DNA of 64,000 nucleotides from Nipponacmea schrenckii. Taxonomy: Eukaryota; Mollusca; Gastropoda; Lottiidae. Within the stretch, counting starts at the first letter, position 1. Every line of letters starts with the position of its first letter. Below the pieces are notes generated by a model. It made no database searches. It was not told the DNA's origin and saw only the letters and a program-made list of their open reading frames with translations. The stretch covers positions 5,084,001 through 5,148,000 of the forward strand of contig JAUJPP010000006.1 in NCBI GenBank assembly GCA_030562195.1. Reading direction: 5' to 3'. Of the stretch, positions 16,788 to 29,500 are shown in pieces. The position numbers were made by a program, and so were the translations under genes.

Positions 16788-18326
16788 ATATGATCAGAAA
16801 ACAGATGCAATTAAAAGGTTTATGATCTAATCCAAAATATATTGTTATACAGTAGCCTACATATATATTGCAGTTTTGCAAGAAAAATAATTTGGATTTA
16901 CAATAAAATTGTAACATTAAATTTATTGATATATAATTTTCATTTATTTCTATACAAACTTATTAATGGAAGACCACTGCAGTAGCAGTCCCTTGTGAAG
17001 CTGCACAGGGTACAGATAGGAAGAAGGGTACAAATGAGGATGAATTTAAATGAGCAGGCCTCTCTCTCATTGAACGTCCAAGAAGACATTGTTCAAAACA
17101 TTTGTTTGATTTGTTTTATACTGACACCATAAAATAATATAAGCAAAAACATCTGTGAGTTGAAAATCGTACATTTTATTAAAATTGTTTTAAGATAAGG
17201 GGTACTCTTTTGTAGGGTTACCAAATGACCTTTGTCTTCCTACAGTACTAATATTCCTATAAATTTCTAATTAGTTTGAAGATGGGCAGAAATGTCTACC
17301 TCAGTGGGTCGATTTTTCTTTTGGTCCAAACTGCCAAGTTAGGGTTGTCTAAGAGATAGTCTCTAATGTCCAGACTATTCCTGATCCTTTGAGAAAATTT
17401 GACTGGATGATGGAGGCTACTAACGGGCACCTGCACATCTCTGAATGAAATAAGACGTATTGATCGAGTCTTATTGACTTTAAATCTAGGTTGACGGCCA
17501 TCTTTGATGTTTGGCGGTTCTTACAAAATACAAATTATATGTTTCCAAATTACGTAAAAATGTACCCATCTTCAAAGTGAAGAAGTACATATTAATGGTA
17601 AGATGCAATTTATTTTTATGTGTGTTAATCTGTTATCGCTACACTTCTGTCAGGATATAAGATAAGCCCTCTGATGATTTCAGCCATTCATGGTTGACAT
17701 CAATCAATGTACGGGTCGTTTCGTTTCAACAATACTATACCCAAGACATAACGACCCAAATAGTAGTGATCATGTGATCGAGTAAATAGCTTACTGAATA
17801 CCTGTCCTGCTGATTCTGTCATTTGATTGAGTTACAGTAAGGTGAAGGGGATTATTTTGTGGGCGCTCCTTCACTGCATTTTACTGTAGGATTTTAAATA
17901 GACCTAGACCTATTACCAAACAACATATTCTCATAATGGAGTTGTCATCAGGTTTGGTTTCATGTTTATTAATTTTCAAAAGAAAGGCAAAGATTTTAAT
18001 CTTGCTTTTCTTTTATTATGTTCAACACCAGGATACAGATTTTTGTAAGCTTTACATTAGGATAAATAGGTACTTTTAGTCTGCACATAGAATTAATACT
18101 TTTAGTCTGCACATAGCAAGCAAAGACTTCTGCAACATAATTTCAGAATAGCGGTAAACATAATTTTATCACAGTCAATAAATATTGCAAAAAACATGTC
18201 ATTTTTATGGTGTCTTTTCTACCAAATTGTAATGTAGGATATGACTAAATTAATTTGATAGGACTTAATATTATTTCTCTCTTACTAATTTAAAAGTTAT
18301 TTTTATGAAATAATTTTCTGTTGCAG
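16788..18326. other. Intergenic between SQOR and the CARD gene
   Basis: It holds the SQOR 3' UTR and poly(A) signal, then about 1.4 kb without a recognisable coding exon. A short duplication (ttagtctgcacatag, twice near 18075-18115) lies just upstream of the CARD gene. The first, presumably non-coding exon and promoter of the CARD gene should be in this interval, but I cannot place them. Confidence 0.5.
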
Positions 18327-18379
18327 GTTTCAATGTATTAAAACAAACGTTATCAGACAAGTTTCAAATACAATGTATT

Positions 18380-21300
18380 ATGGCTGATAATTCTGATACT
18401 GAAGAACTCCGCAATGAAATCAAACGGTTAGAAAAGGAGAAATCGGACTATGAAAGGAAAAAAGAAAGAGAAAATCTGGAACAAAAACTGAAAGAACTTA
18501 AAGGAGCTTTGAAGGGTAGTTCATCTGTAGCTTCGTCTCCATCCAATGCAGGAACAAACAATATTAGAAAGTCTAGGAAAGACTGTAGCCCCACTGTTCA
18601 AGAGTCGTTCAATAGAATAAAGAATAAGTTGGATTCCTCTATCCAGTCGGATAATGATGATACTGACAGTAATAATGTATCTGATAAATCATCATCAGAA
18701 GAAGATGAAGGTAAGATATTTTAATACCGTACTTCCAATTAACCTTGAAACACAAAGTAAACCCCTTGAAAATAAATACACTTTATCAGAAGTTATACTA
18801 CATAAAGGGTTGAGGTGATTGAAAAGATACACTGGTTACACTGTGGTTCTTGGTCTCTTTTTACTCTTTTTTTAAGGCTGGTATTTTATCAAATGACTTA
18901 TGATAGTGATGTCAAAAAACCTTTCTTATCTTAAACTAAGTAAACATCATTTTGTTTTTGTCTGTGAAGCATTTAATGGAAAAAATTCAAAGAACTGGTT
19001 TCTTTGTGTAGACAATAATTTTAGTGGCATTACCAAACCAACATGTGTCATCAAATTCATATATCAAATATTAAATAAAATTTAGCTGATTAATCCAATA
19101 AATAGAAATTTATATTAATAAACAGGGTTGAAGTTATTTTCAATAACTTAAAAGATAAGCTTATATCATTTCACATGCAGAGTTGAAATGTTGAATTCAG
19201 GTAGATAATAACAAGTATATGAGATGGTAAATATACACCTGTATAGCTAACGGTACATCTTTCTATATAGTATATCACATTCTTTTATAGTGTCATGGTT
19301 ACTAATACCAAGGGTCAATGACTATATTATCAGTTATCCATAGGTTGAACCATTAAACTTTAAACTATAAAGATCCCTATTCAGTCAGCCCCTCTTGAGT
19401 TATTTGACACTATTGTTTGACCAGATATTTATTTTACATATTGGTACTCTATATTTAACTTTATATGTCAGTTGTGACTTGTTACAATGCCTGATTACTT
19501 TAATAGATAATGAAATCTATTTCATCAAATCTAAGTACTGGTATTTAAACATATAATTTTAATTTCAAGTACCGGTATGGTAAATGATTTAAACTTTATG
19601 TTCATTCAAGGCTATGTTAATTAATATGACCAGATAGAATACTTATTGTAATCTGTTTAATATCTGCAAAATTTTGTGGCTTATAACATTTTTTTTAGAT
19701 TTAAGTTTTACAAGCATACACAAAATCTTATTGTTCAAATTCAATTTGTATGTTATCAGTTAAGATAGGTCGAATAAAGTAAAGTATTTTAACTTGAAGG
19801 AATTGTGTTATGTGTTTTGTGATTCATTATAATATGTTAATTATATTTTTGCTAATGAAGAAGACTTTCATCCTATTTTTAATAATAATAATATAATAAT
19901 AAACTCTTTATTTTACATGGGTCAGAATTAGGCCCAATACCCAAGGACACGGTCCTGTCTCACATTCAGCCCATGGGGCAATACATTGGAAAAAAAAAAA
20001 TAAAAAGAGAGAAAAAATAAAAAAATCGAAAATACATAATATCTCAATATACAATTTGTCTAAAATACTAAAAATACACAAGTACATGTAAAAAAGAGAA
20101 TCGTTATCTTGGAGCTAAGAAATTTGTTGTACCGATTTGATTTTTTAGATAAAATAGATAAAAAGTACATCAAAGTAGCTTTTTTTCATAGCTATCACCC
20201 AGTTGTATGACTGCTATACAAAATACAGAAAAAAGGGCTATAATTGCTCCTCAAAATTTGAAATTGCTACACAAAATTCTCTCAAAGGGCAAAAAACTGC
20301 TATGCAAATAAAAAAAGTATTTTGTACCCTGGTGTAATTCTGAGAATGTGCAGCTTACATTGATCCTTACAATTTAAACAATATAAATATAGGGTGAAAC
20401 CACACTGTTATAAAGCCTATAACATTTATCTTACCTAAAACTAAAATTCATTGTTGATGGTTTGAATTGACCTATGCTGGACTCAATTAGTACCAGGTTG
20501 ATACATCACAAGTGCCTTTTTTAAATTTTTTAGCTGAAGAAGTTATGACAGCACAACATAAACAGAAGATACAGAAACATCGAGATACCTTAGTAGAAAA
20601 TATGATACCAGATGACATATTTAACGATATGATAGCAGGAAAAATTTTGACAACAGCAGATGTCAGTAGGATCAAGAAAAAGTCAACAAGAGAATCTGTC
20701 AATGAAGAACTTTTAAATAACTTGGTGCTCAAATCTGACAGAGCGTTTTTTGTTTTCACAAAGGCTTTGCGGAAAACATTACAAGAATACTTAGCCAATC
20801 TGTTAGAACCACCTAAGAAAAAGAAGAGAAAAAGACAACAGAGTAAGCAATGAACCTTTATTTTATATCTGTAGATATACATAGGCCAATAAGAGCCTTC
20901 ATTTTTATGAAATTTATTAGCTTGAGAGGGACACAGCTCATGCTGGTGATGTATTTCAATTGTAAGCCTAATAGTCCTCAAGAAGCTTTGACAATCTCTA
21001 ACTTGCTATGCTAATGTAATTATATATTGTTTTATATTTTGATGTATATAGGAGAAATGAATATAAGTTTAGATGTAGATAAAGTAATTCCAACAAACAC
21101 AACTCCTTCAACCTGTACTTGTCAAGAAGTGGAAGAACAAATATTAATGATGTCTAAAAATGCTTATAAACATATCAGACGACGAGATCAAAGTGCTTCT
21201 GCTTTCGAACAATTCCGTAAAGAACTGGAATCTACAAACACTGTCATTAAGGACTCCATGGAAATAATGAACACTCTCAAGATACTGTGTCGTCATGGTG

Positions 21301-22606
21301 AAGTGTCTGGAATTATGCGTGGAAGTGTGAAATATAAATTGAAATTTCAATCTATTGAAGATTTAGAGAATATATGGAGGTTGTATCAATCGAGAGAATT
21401 GATAACATCAATACAATCTAGTTTAATAACACCTAGAATTTTACAATACTTTAAACTAAAAGACATACAACTAGGATTAAGAATAAACGAAAATGAGTAT
21501 CAAGCTTGTCGGAGGGATTTAACTGATTGGCACAAAGGTACAGAACTTCCTATAAAAAATTATTTATTAAATCTACCAGTATCTGTAATTTAGATATTTT
21601 ATGCTATTCATTGTGAACAGAAGTTCAAAGATTGATCCACAAAATCATACTGTCTCACCTGTGTTACTGACTGTCATTATCTGTGTACTTTTAGTGAGCA
21701 GAAAGAGAAGAGTAAAGGAAAAATCAGGATCTCATGTGCAGCCGCAGGTATATCAGATTTATGATAAAAACAATGCACTAGCATTTCTTCAGTGATATTA
21801 ATTTGATCCGTATGTCAGCATAAGGGTCTAGGGTTTGATCCTAGTGATCCGTGAATAGATCAGGTAGATCAGGATAGTACCTTTTTACATATGAAAAACT
21901 ACTTTTCCTCATTGCCCACTGCAAGACATCACACATTTCTGTGCAGAATTAATCCAGCCCTTGTGCAACATGCTTGTAATTGGTGTTCTTTAAGAAAATA
22001 AAATTTATATTATAATGAAGACATAAATGTAAACTCTGAATTCAATTAACTTCTGTTTTTTTTATTACATGTAGGTCCAGATTAATCCAGGTCAAGATGT
22101 AGAAAACTCACCTTCTCCAAAATCACTTCATCCACTTCATCACCATGGTAGAAGAAAAGCTTTTAATGAATTGTAAGTTTGTTTCTAAATTCACCATATC
22201 AGTTGCTGCCATGCCAAGTTATTTAATGCATGCAATTATTATAAGATCAATATCAAAGTCACAGAATATCACTACTGTCCATGAATGTTGTTAATTTGAA
22301 GTGAACCTGGTGTCAGATTTTATTATTATACGCCCACATGAAACTTGGTATGTGTATTCATCTTGATAATATCTCAGACAAGTTCGAAAATGGCACGATT
22401 CCAGATGTTGGTTTATGAGTTATGGCCCTTGATTAAATGAAAAAACATGGAATATTCTGTTTGCTGAAGTGGGCGTATGTTACCTTGCAAGCTATGTTTA
22501 AGAAGAGATACTGATAGTTAAAAAGACAAATATTTCATAAAATCGTATTCTTTATTGCAGGCAAAGGAACCATGTTTCCAATCAAGAAACAGTGCTAAAC
22601 CCATGA
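18380..22606 (+). CDS. CARD plus TRADD-N-like adaptor protein
   Basis: Six exons: 18380-18710, 20534-20842, 21052-21537, 21695-21747, 22075-22172, 22561-22606 (stop TGA); phases join, 1323 bp, 440 aa. Residues 1-110 hold a charged coiled coil (EELRNEIKRLEKEK) and a Ser/Asp-rich acidic stretch. Residues ~117-202 are a CARD: DTLVENMIPDDIFNDMI, GKILTTADVSRIK, ...LLNNL, RAFFVFTKALRKT.QEYLANLL, closest in wording to CRADD-type CARDs. A basic PPKKKKRKR (203-211) follows, NLS-like. Residues ~300-374 (GSVKYKLKF, DLENIWRLYQSREL, GLRINENEYQACRRDL) resemble the TRADD N-terminal-like domain of invertebrate death-fold proteins (inference). The tail is His/Ser-rich. If the donor at 21538 is skipped, translation stops at 21593 with a shorter C-terminus. 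The exon carrying the start begins at 18327 and is open upstream of the ATG, so a longer N-terminus is possible. A likely apoptosis or innate-immune adaptor; partners unknown. Confidence 0.8.
19880..20010. repeat. Dispersed repeat with AAT microsatellite, copy 1
   Basis: An (AAT)n stretch is followed by ctctttattttacatgggtc and cattcagcccatggggcaa, then poly(A). The same words occur at about 33540-33660 in the same orientation. It looks like the 3' end of a short retroelement (SINE- or LINE-type), here in intron 1 of the CARD gene. Confidence 0.65.
22327..22493 (-). mobile_element. Minimal pearl-like element, inverted orientation
   Basis: It starts tatacgcccacatgaaactt and ends gaagtgggcgtatgttaccttgcaagcta, the reverse complement of the ends of the elements at 27813, 44992 and 49680. 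It contains only one ~130-bp core module (caagttcgaaaatggcacgattccagatgt in inverted sense) and lacks the (ACGG)n tract. It sits in the last intron of the CARD gene. Confidence 0.8.
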
Positions 22607-23540
22607 AATAGGTTAATTTGTGTTACAGAAGGCATAAACTTTATTTATTTTTAGCTCAGAAATTCTAAATTTTTAAAGCCTAAGTAAGAATTATGTGGTT
22701 ATTTTTTTAAATTGCAAATGGAAGTGCTATGAAATTGTATTTTAATACTATTTTTGTTTTGTTACTGAATGTTTTTATAAGATAAATTATGAAGAGTATT
22801 ATTAAAGAGTAAATGGTACTGGTTTTTGTTTGCTCTTATATCTTAGCAAGAAGATATTTTTGCTCATCCTTGTCCAATTGAAACGTAAACAGGATTTGTT
22901 TTGGGGCAATATTATTTACAAATATTCAAGAGTACAATTCAACTAGTCTAAACCTTTTTAATGTGGGCATATAAAATTAGGGCAGCAGGCGGACAGACAG
23001 AAAAGCAAAAAACCTCCACATGGCTCTTTTCAATCAAAATGGCTTATGTGGACTCCCATTTTGTACGTCGTTAATCATGCGTCCTACTGGAGCACCATCT
23101 GTTAAGTAGCGATAGGACAAGTTGCGTTAGAAGTAGGTTGTTGTACAGTTAGATCTCAATATATAATGGATTACTAATATGTGTGATGAAACAGGCCCAG
23201 TAAAACAAAATTGCACAAATCTAGAATACATAACAATGCTTTACTGGTATATAAATAACTATCACATTTCACAGCCATAAAAAAAACTTTAAATAAAAAC
23301 TGGACAAGCAGAATGCTTACCAGAAAATGGTAATATATAGAGTTCCATATTCATATATGTTAACTTAATGTTTTACATGCTCATACAAGCAGCGTAATGT
23401 TCAGAAATAGTATATCTATATAGTTGTGCTCCTTTATCCATACTTATTTCTATGTCTTGTAAACAGTACTTTAAATGTGGTTTACCAGATATTTAGCCCA
23501 TGATGTCAACAATCACAACAAACATTTAAAAATAATAAAT
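22607..23540. other. Tail-to-tail intergenic region
   Basis: This separates the 3' ends of the CARD gene (+) and the 44-kb coiled-coil gene (-). ATTAAA at about 22800 could serve as the CARD-gene poly(A) signal. I see no gene here and no long repeat. Confidence 0.6.
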
Positions 23541-26500
23541 CTAGTCATCATCTGATGTAGTAGCTGTAAAACCTGACATTATTCGTTTAGGTTTTATGTC
23601 TGATGTAGGAGACTGTCTTGAAGATGATGCTGCAAGGAAAAAATATAATCAATGAAATGGAGTTTTATGGCCTACTTAAAGATCAAAGTAGAAATATACT
23701 GAAAAGCAAGAGAAACTTCATATAAGTAAAGTGTTTGTTAAATGGACTTGAATACAACAAGAAGAAACCATTAAATACATTTATTGTCTATGGAACATCT
23801 TAGTCCAGTCAAGATGTCAGTATTCCGAAAGAGATGTTACTTTTGCCTTTTAGTATACTAGTACATTTCAGATTTTACACCAAAAATGGACATGATAAGA
23901 GATTTCAGTACTTGTTTCTCCATTTTCATTTTCAAATGTAAATATTTTTCAACAATCGATCGTGATTGAGCAACAATTTAAAGAGCTTTGACCATGCCGT
24001 ATCTCTGAAGGTTCAAATTCTACTACAGTTTAGAATAACTCATACCTGATAAATTTCTGTTTTTATTAATTGGAGGTAAGGGAGGTGTACCAGGTAACTT
24101 ATGTGGACTGTTATCAGTATTTCTAACACCATTACTAGCTGTTAGAGCAGGTTGTGGCGTAGATGGTGGAGCACTAGAATCTTTCAAACCTGATAACAAA
24201 ACAATTTTCCATTTGTTTCAAATCATTATCAAAGCAAAAGATGAATTTGAAGATGTTTAAGCACCAATTATTATCATTTATTCACATTAATCTCCTTAAA
24301 GAAAAATTGATAAGCAACAGACCCAAAAAAATCCAAAATGCAAAAGGGGGACAACTCCTAACTTTTTTTAGGCTTAATAAATGCTCAGATCACTCATAAC
24401 TTCTTGAGATAGTATAAAAGATTTTACAACTTTGTTGGGTGTCCAGATGAGAGTTAAATATGATTTGATGAAGTACCTGAAATAGTTTGCTGTCTGTCTG
24501 TAGTTTTAGGTTGTACTGCTGGTCTATTTACAGTAACATATGTTCTCAATGTATTCTGTGTAGCATTGGTAAGTCTATCATCTGTTAGAGGGTAGGATAA
24601 TCTGGTGCTGAAATATAATGTGCATCAATATTAAAGAGAATGGTTTCGCCATTTTCAGGTGTTTATTTGAGTCTTGAATATATGTAAATAGTCTTCTGCT
24701 AATTCTATGTCTTTGCTTTATATCACAGTGTATTGAAATGACAAGTTGTATAGATTTGAAGGCTCAAATTTCAACTATTACTGATAAGCTTTTTTCAATT
24801 TCCAGTCTCTAAGACTAAGGTATAATTGCTCAAGCAAATGACAAACCAGTCCGCTTAAATTTCTTTTTGGAAATTATAATAATGTCAGTAAGCATCTTGC
24901 AGTTCTGATGGTACTTTGTGTTGGGGGGAAAGTTAAAGACTCTTCAGAAACCAAAGAACAGCAGTAAAGCTCCTTGCCATTTAATTACTATTCTCTGTCT
25001 GAGACTATACATAGGGTCAGAGTTTGTATGTCTAAGTGGGGTTCTATAGCACAGCGGTTAGAACATGGGTTCTTAACGTCATGATGTCATATGCATGGAT
25101 AGGTTGAAAATGTCGGACGTGACCTCTAATCTTGATCGGTGTGTGAAAGTTTGATGACCCTAAATAAGTCATTTTCACTCATAATTCCAGTCCAAACAGC
25201 TGAAAATGGGTAGGATAATCTGGGAAAGATCAATGCCAAGAGGTTTGACCAAGGTCCAGCAGGTAGAAAAGATCCCGGTCCAGACGGACTTGTGAACCTA
25301 AGTTGTTATCCTGGTAAAATATAGTTGTTTCTTTCTTTTTTCTTTTTTTTTTAATCCTCACCATGTAGAAGTTTTAATTAAACCTACCTGATGTTATTCT
25401 GCCCAATCAACATTCTGTTAATATCCAGTTCTAAAATTCTGGGTGTATTATGGAAGTTATTACTGTCGTCTTTAGATGGTCTTGACTGAGATAAGTTCAC
25501 CTACAACAAAACAACCTTTTTACAGCAACAAATCCATAAAACATATCACATACATGTGTAATCTACCGACTTCGTCTGGTTTCTACTGCTTTTGCATGCC
25601 GTCTCCCGATTTACCAGCGGGAGACCCAAATCTACCAATATTTTTTTTTTTGAAACCATAATTTTCACAGGACCTACCGTTTGTCAAATGTCAAAATTCT
25701 TTACCATAAATCATTGAAATATTCTTTATTAAGATGATATCCTTTTTTTTTTCACAGATTGACGGTTACAAATATCTGTAGATGGACTTTCTTATAGTTT
25801 GGTAAGAATTGGTACTGTGTACCTTTGATTTGTAGAAGGAAATACACTTACATTCCAAGTTGCAGAAGATGAATTACCAACCCAATTTCCTGCAGCACCA
25901 GCTACTCCTGTTCCTGATAAACCTACGCCATCAGGTCCTTCAAATGCAGTTTTATTTATTGCTGGAACTTGATTCGTCGATTCTCTACTCTAAAATAAAA
26001 TCCAGTATCATAACAAATCTTAAAATTCTTCAATAATTTCAATTTGCACACGTCTCATTACTTTTGGTAGACTGATTATGAGTTCCTTCAAATTTCATAA
26101 ACTAACAAAAATAACAAGTAAGATTCTAATAGATATGAATACGACACCTACCCTGTGAGACAATGAATAAGGGAGATCACTCTACATACCTGTAAAGTAA
26201 TTTCTCTATGTATATTTCTAATATTAGAGGCTGGTGTATTAACAGGTCCCTGTGTACTGTGATTATCTATTAAACCTACAGCTGATTTAGTTTTTCTGGA
26301 CTTAATAGGTCGACTTAATTTTCCATTATATTTCTGTTGTAGTTCTCTAGAGAAAAAATATGAAAATTTTAAATGAGTGTGCAAAACTGTCAAGCTATCA
26401 TTATAATGCAATTTACAGTCTGAAGCACACACAGCCCAAGTTTCTTGTCCCATTTGAACCACAAGATACCTTTTCCATCTTAAAAGAATAAAAACAAAAA

Positions 26501-29500
26501 CTGACCTGTTACGATATGAGTACATTGGTTTAATCAGAAATATTCCTGATTCATTTTCTATGCCATCTAATGTTTCCATTAATAAATTAGCCATACGCAA
26601 TCTTTCTGTTCCCATAGCATCCATTTTCTCAGCCCATCTCTTAGCTCTCTAGAAAATAAAAACATAAAAGATGCAGAGCTAGAGTTGGTTTTGTCATTAT
26701 TATTGAGCAATCCATAGAGTCTGCAACAAAAGAAAACCAAGAAATCATGTCACTTTTGACTGTTCACAAATTAGAATCAAAATCTTGATTAAACACATGA
26801 AAATAATTTCTTACGCCAAAGTGAACTCTCCTTTTTGCAGGAAGACACTCCATTTTTTTTTTTCTCACAGACACAAACTGAACATATATACTATATAACT
26901 GAACAGGTATGTGTCAGAATGAGAAATGAAGTGAATAAAGGGACAAGGGTTTTGTCTCTAGGATTTAGAAAGTTAATCTTATTTGGGGGTATTAATGGTG
27001 TTATATCACAGTGTAATAGGATTATGATATAATAATATATAAAAACAATTAATAACACCCAGTGAACATAAATTAATATTTAAAATTATTTCACTAGGTA
27101 ATTTTTAAAACTAATGTTATTACACTTAATTTGGTTATGAGCATCATTTACCCACAGTTGGGTGTTTGCAGTCATTTACAAGATTAAAAATGTGTTGAAT
27201 GTATATGTAAATCAAATCTGTATTTCTAAATTACTTTAGAAATAATATCTATTTTGATCATGTAAGACACAAAAACTTTGACAAGGTTGTGCCCTGATAT
27301 TTGAAAAAAAGGTTTTACTATACACAAGTAGCAACAAGTTACATTACAATTTTCAGTCAGTTGTTTGTGGGTTTTGAAAATGCACTAAAACTTAGCGTTT
27401 AAAATATTTCTATAATCAAAAGGAGTCAGACATCTGATGGACAATCGGAATTAGGCAGAGAGAAGCTATGAATGACCCTGATCAACTTGAAAAAAACAAT
27501 TGAGACCATTTTTTAAAACCCCTGGAGTCAGAGAAGATTACTATGTTCTACTTCTTCACAAGATTTTTATGTACAATATGGTAGATCCTCAAATTAAATG
27601 AACTAATTTAAAAATGTAAATCTCACCTCATTTTGAAGATCTTCCATCTTATCTAGAACTTCAAAAACTCCATCATCTAAATTCTTATTCTTCTGTACAC
27701 TTTCTTAAATATTAAAATTTTTAAAATAAATATATAAGACTCTTTGTAATCAACTTCCAAATACAAACTTTGCATACGCCTGCTTTATGTAAATATATTC
27801 AAAATAACTTAAAGATAGTTGCCAGGCAAGGTAACATACGCCCACTGGCAGCATTGAATTTGAAAGATAAATTGAGCAATGACTCAAAAAAACATTCACT
27901 AAATGAATATTGAAGGCAAAAATTCAAAAACTGTTTATGGAAAATCGTTAAATTCAAACTTGACCACCATCTTATCTATTTCAATACTCATACCAAATTT
28001 CATCAAATCTATTAAAAAATTGTAGCTTATTTTGCACCCACAAATATTTTTGACGCAATTTTACTAAGTCAATGGCAAAAACTCAAAAACCAGTCGTAAA
28101 AAAAAGTCGGAAATTCAAACTTGATTAATGTCTTATCAATTCTGATGCTTACACCAAGTTCCATCAAAATCCTTTGAAAATTAAAGCTTCTTATTGAAAC
28201 CACAATAGAATTTTGACGCAATTTCACTAGGTCAAGGGCAATAAATCAAAACAGTTCATTGAAAAACTGTCATATTCAAACTGTCAATTCCAATGCTCAA
28301 GTTTCATCAAAATCCTTTAAAAATTGGAAGATTTATTGCATCGAAACTAAAATTTTGACAAGATTTTACTACGTCAAGGGCAATAACTCAAAAACTGTTC
28401 ATCAAAAAAATTGCCAAATTCGAACTCGACTGTTGTCTTATCAATTCCAATGGTCACACCAAGTTTCATCAAAATCCATTGAAAATTGTAGCTTCTATTG
28501 CACCCACAATAAAATTTTGAAGCAATATTACTAAGTCAAGGGCAATAACTCATAAACTGTTCATCGAAACATCTTCAAATTCGAACTTGACTATCGTCTT
28601 ATCAATTCCAATGCTCACACCAACTTTCATTTAAATCCATTGAAAATTGTAGCTTCTATTGCACCCACAATAAAATTTTGAAGCAATCTTACTAAGTCAA
28701 GGGCAATAACTCATAAACTGTTCATCGAAAAATCTTCAAATTCGAACTTGACTATCGTCTTATCAATTCCAATGCTCACACCAACTTTCATTTAAATACA
28801 TTGAAAATTGTAGCTTCTATAGTGTCTACAGAAAATGATTTTTACCCAATTTTACTTAGTAAAGAGCAATTACTCATAAACTATTCATCGAAAAATCGTC
28901 AAATTTGAACCTGACCACCGCCTTATCAATTTCAATGCTCATACCAAGTTTCATTCAAATGCATTGAAAATTGTAGCTTCTATTGCATCAATTATTAAAT
29001 TTGACCTGATGTAAATAAGTCAAGGGCAATAACTCAAAAAACGTTCATCGTAAAATCGTCCAAATCAAACTTGACCGCCGTCTTATCAATACCAATGCTC
29101 ATACCAAGTTTCATTAAAATCCATGGAAAATTGTAGCTTCTATAGTGTCTACAACAAATGTTGACGGACTGACAGACCGTATAAAAATGAAACAAATACA
29201 ATATTTTCAAAGCACCAAACATGAATGGCTAACTTTCATTTACATTTTAAAAATGAAGAAACAATACTATGTTATATAAATTTACCTTCTATATATTTCA
29301 TACGATTATGATGTACAAACTTGCGAACAAGATGTCCTAATCTTTGGGCAGGTAAACTGATATATTTATCCATTTGTGATACAGCTTCCTAAAATTTCAA
29401 AATAAACCAGGATGAAAACTAGATGTACACAATGATCTATAGAGAGCAAAATCAAGAGGACTTGCTCAATCATAGAGGATATCAGCATCAGTTCCTAAAG

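Noticed and set aside
20487..20981. 164-codon minus-strand frame
   Set aside because: It is antisense to the CARD exon (20534-20842), whose sense strand encodes a clear CARD in phase with its neighbours.
27813..29182. CRISPR-like regular repeats
   Set aside because: The ~160-bp modules are contiguous and degenerate with no constant repeat/unique spacer pattern, and the locus is an animal intron.
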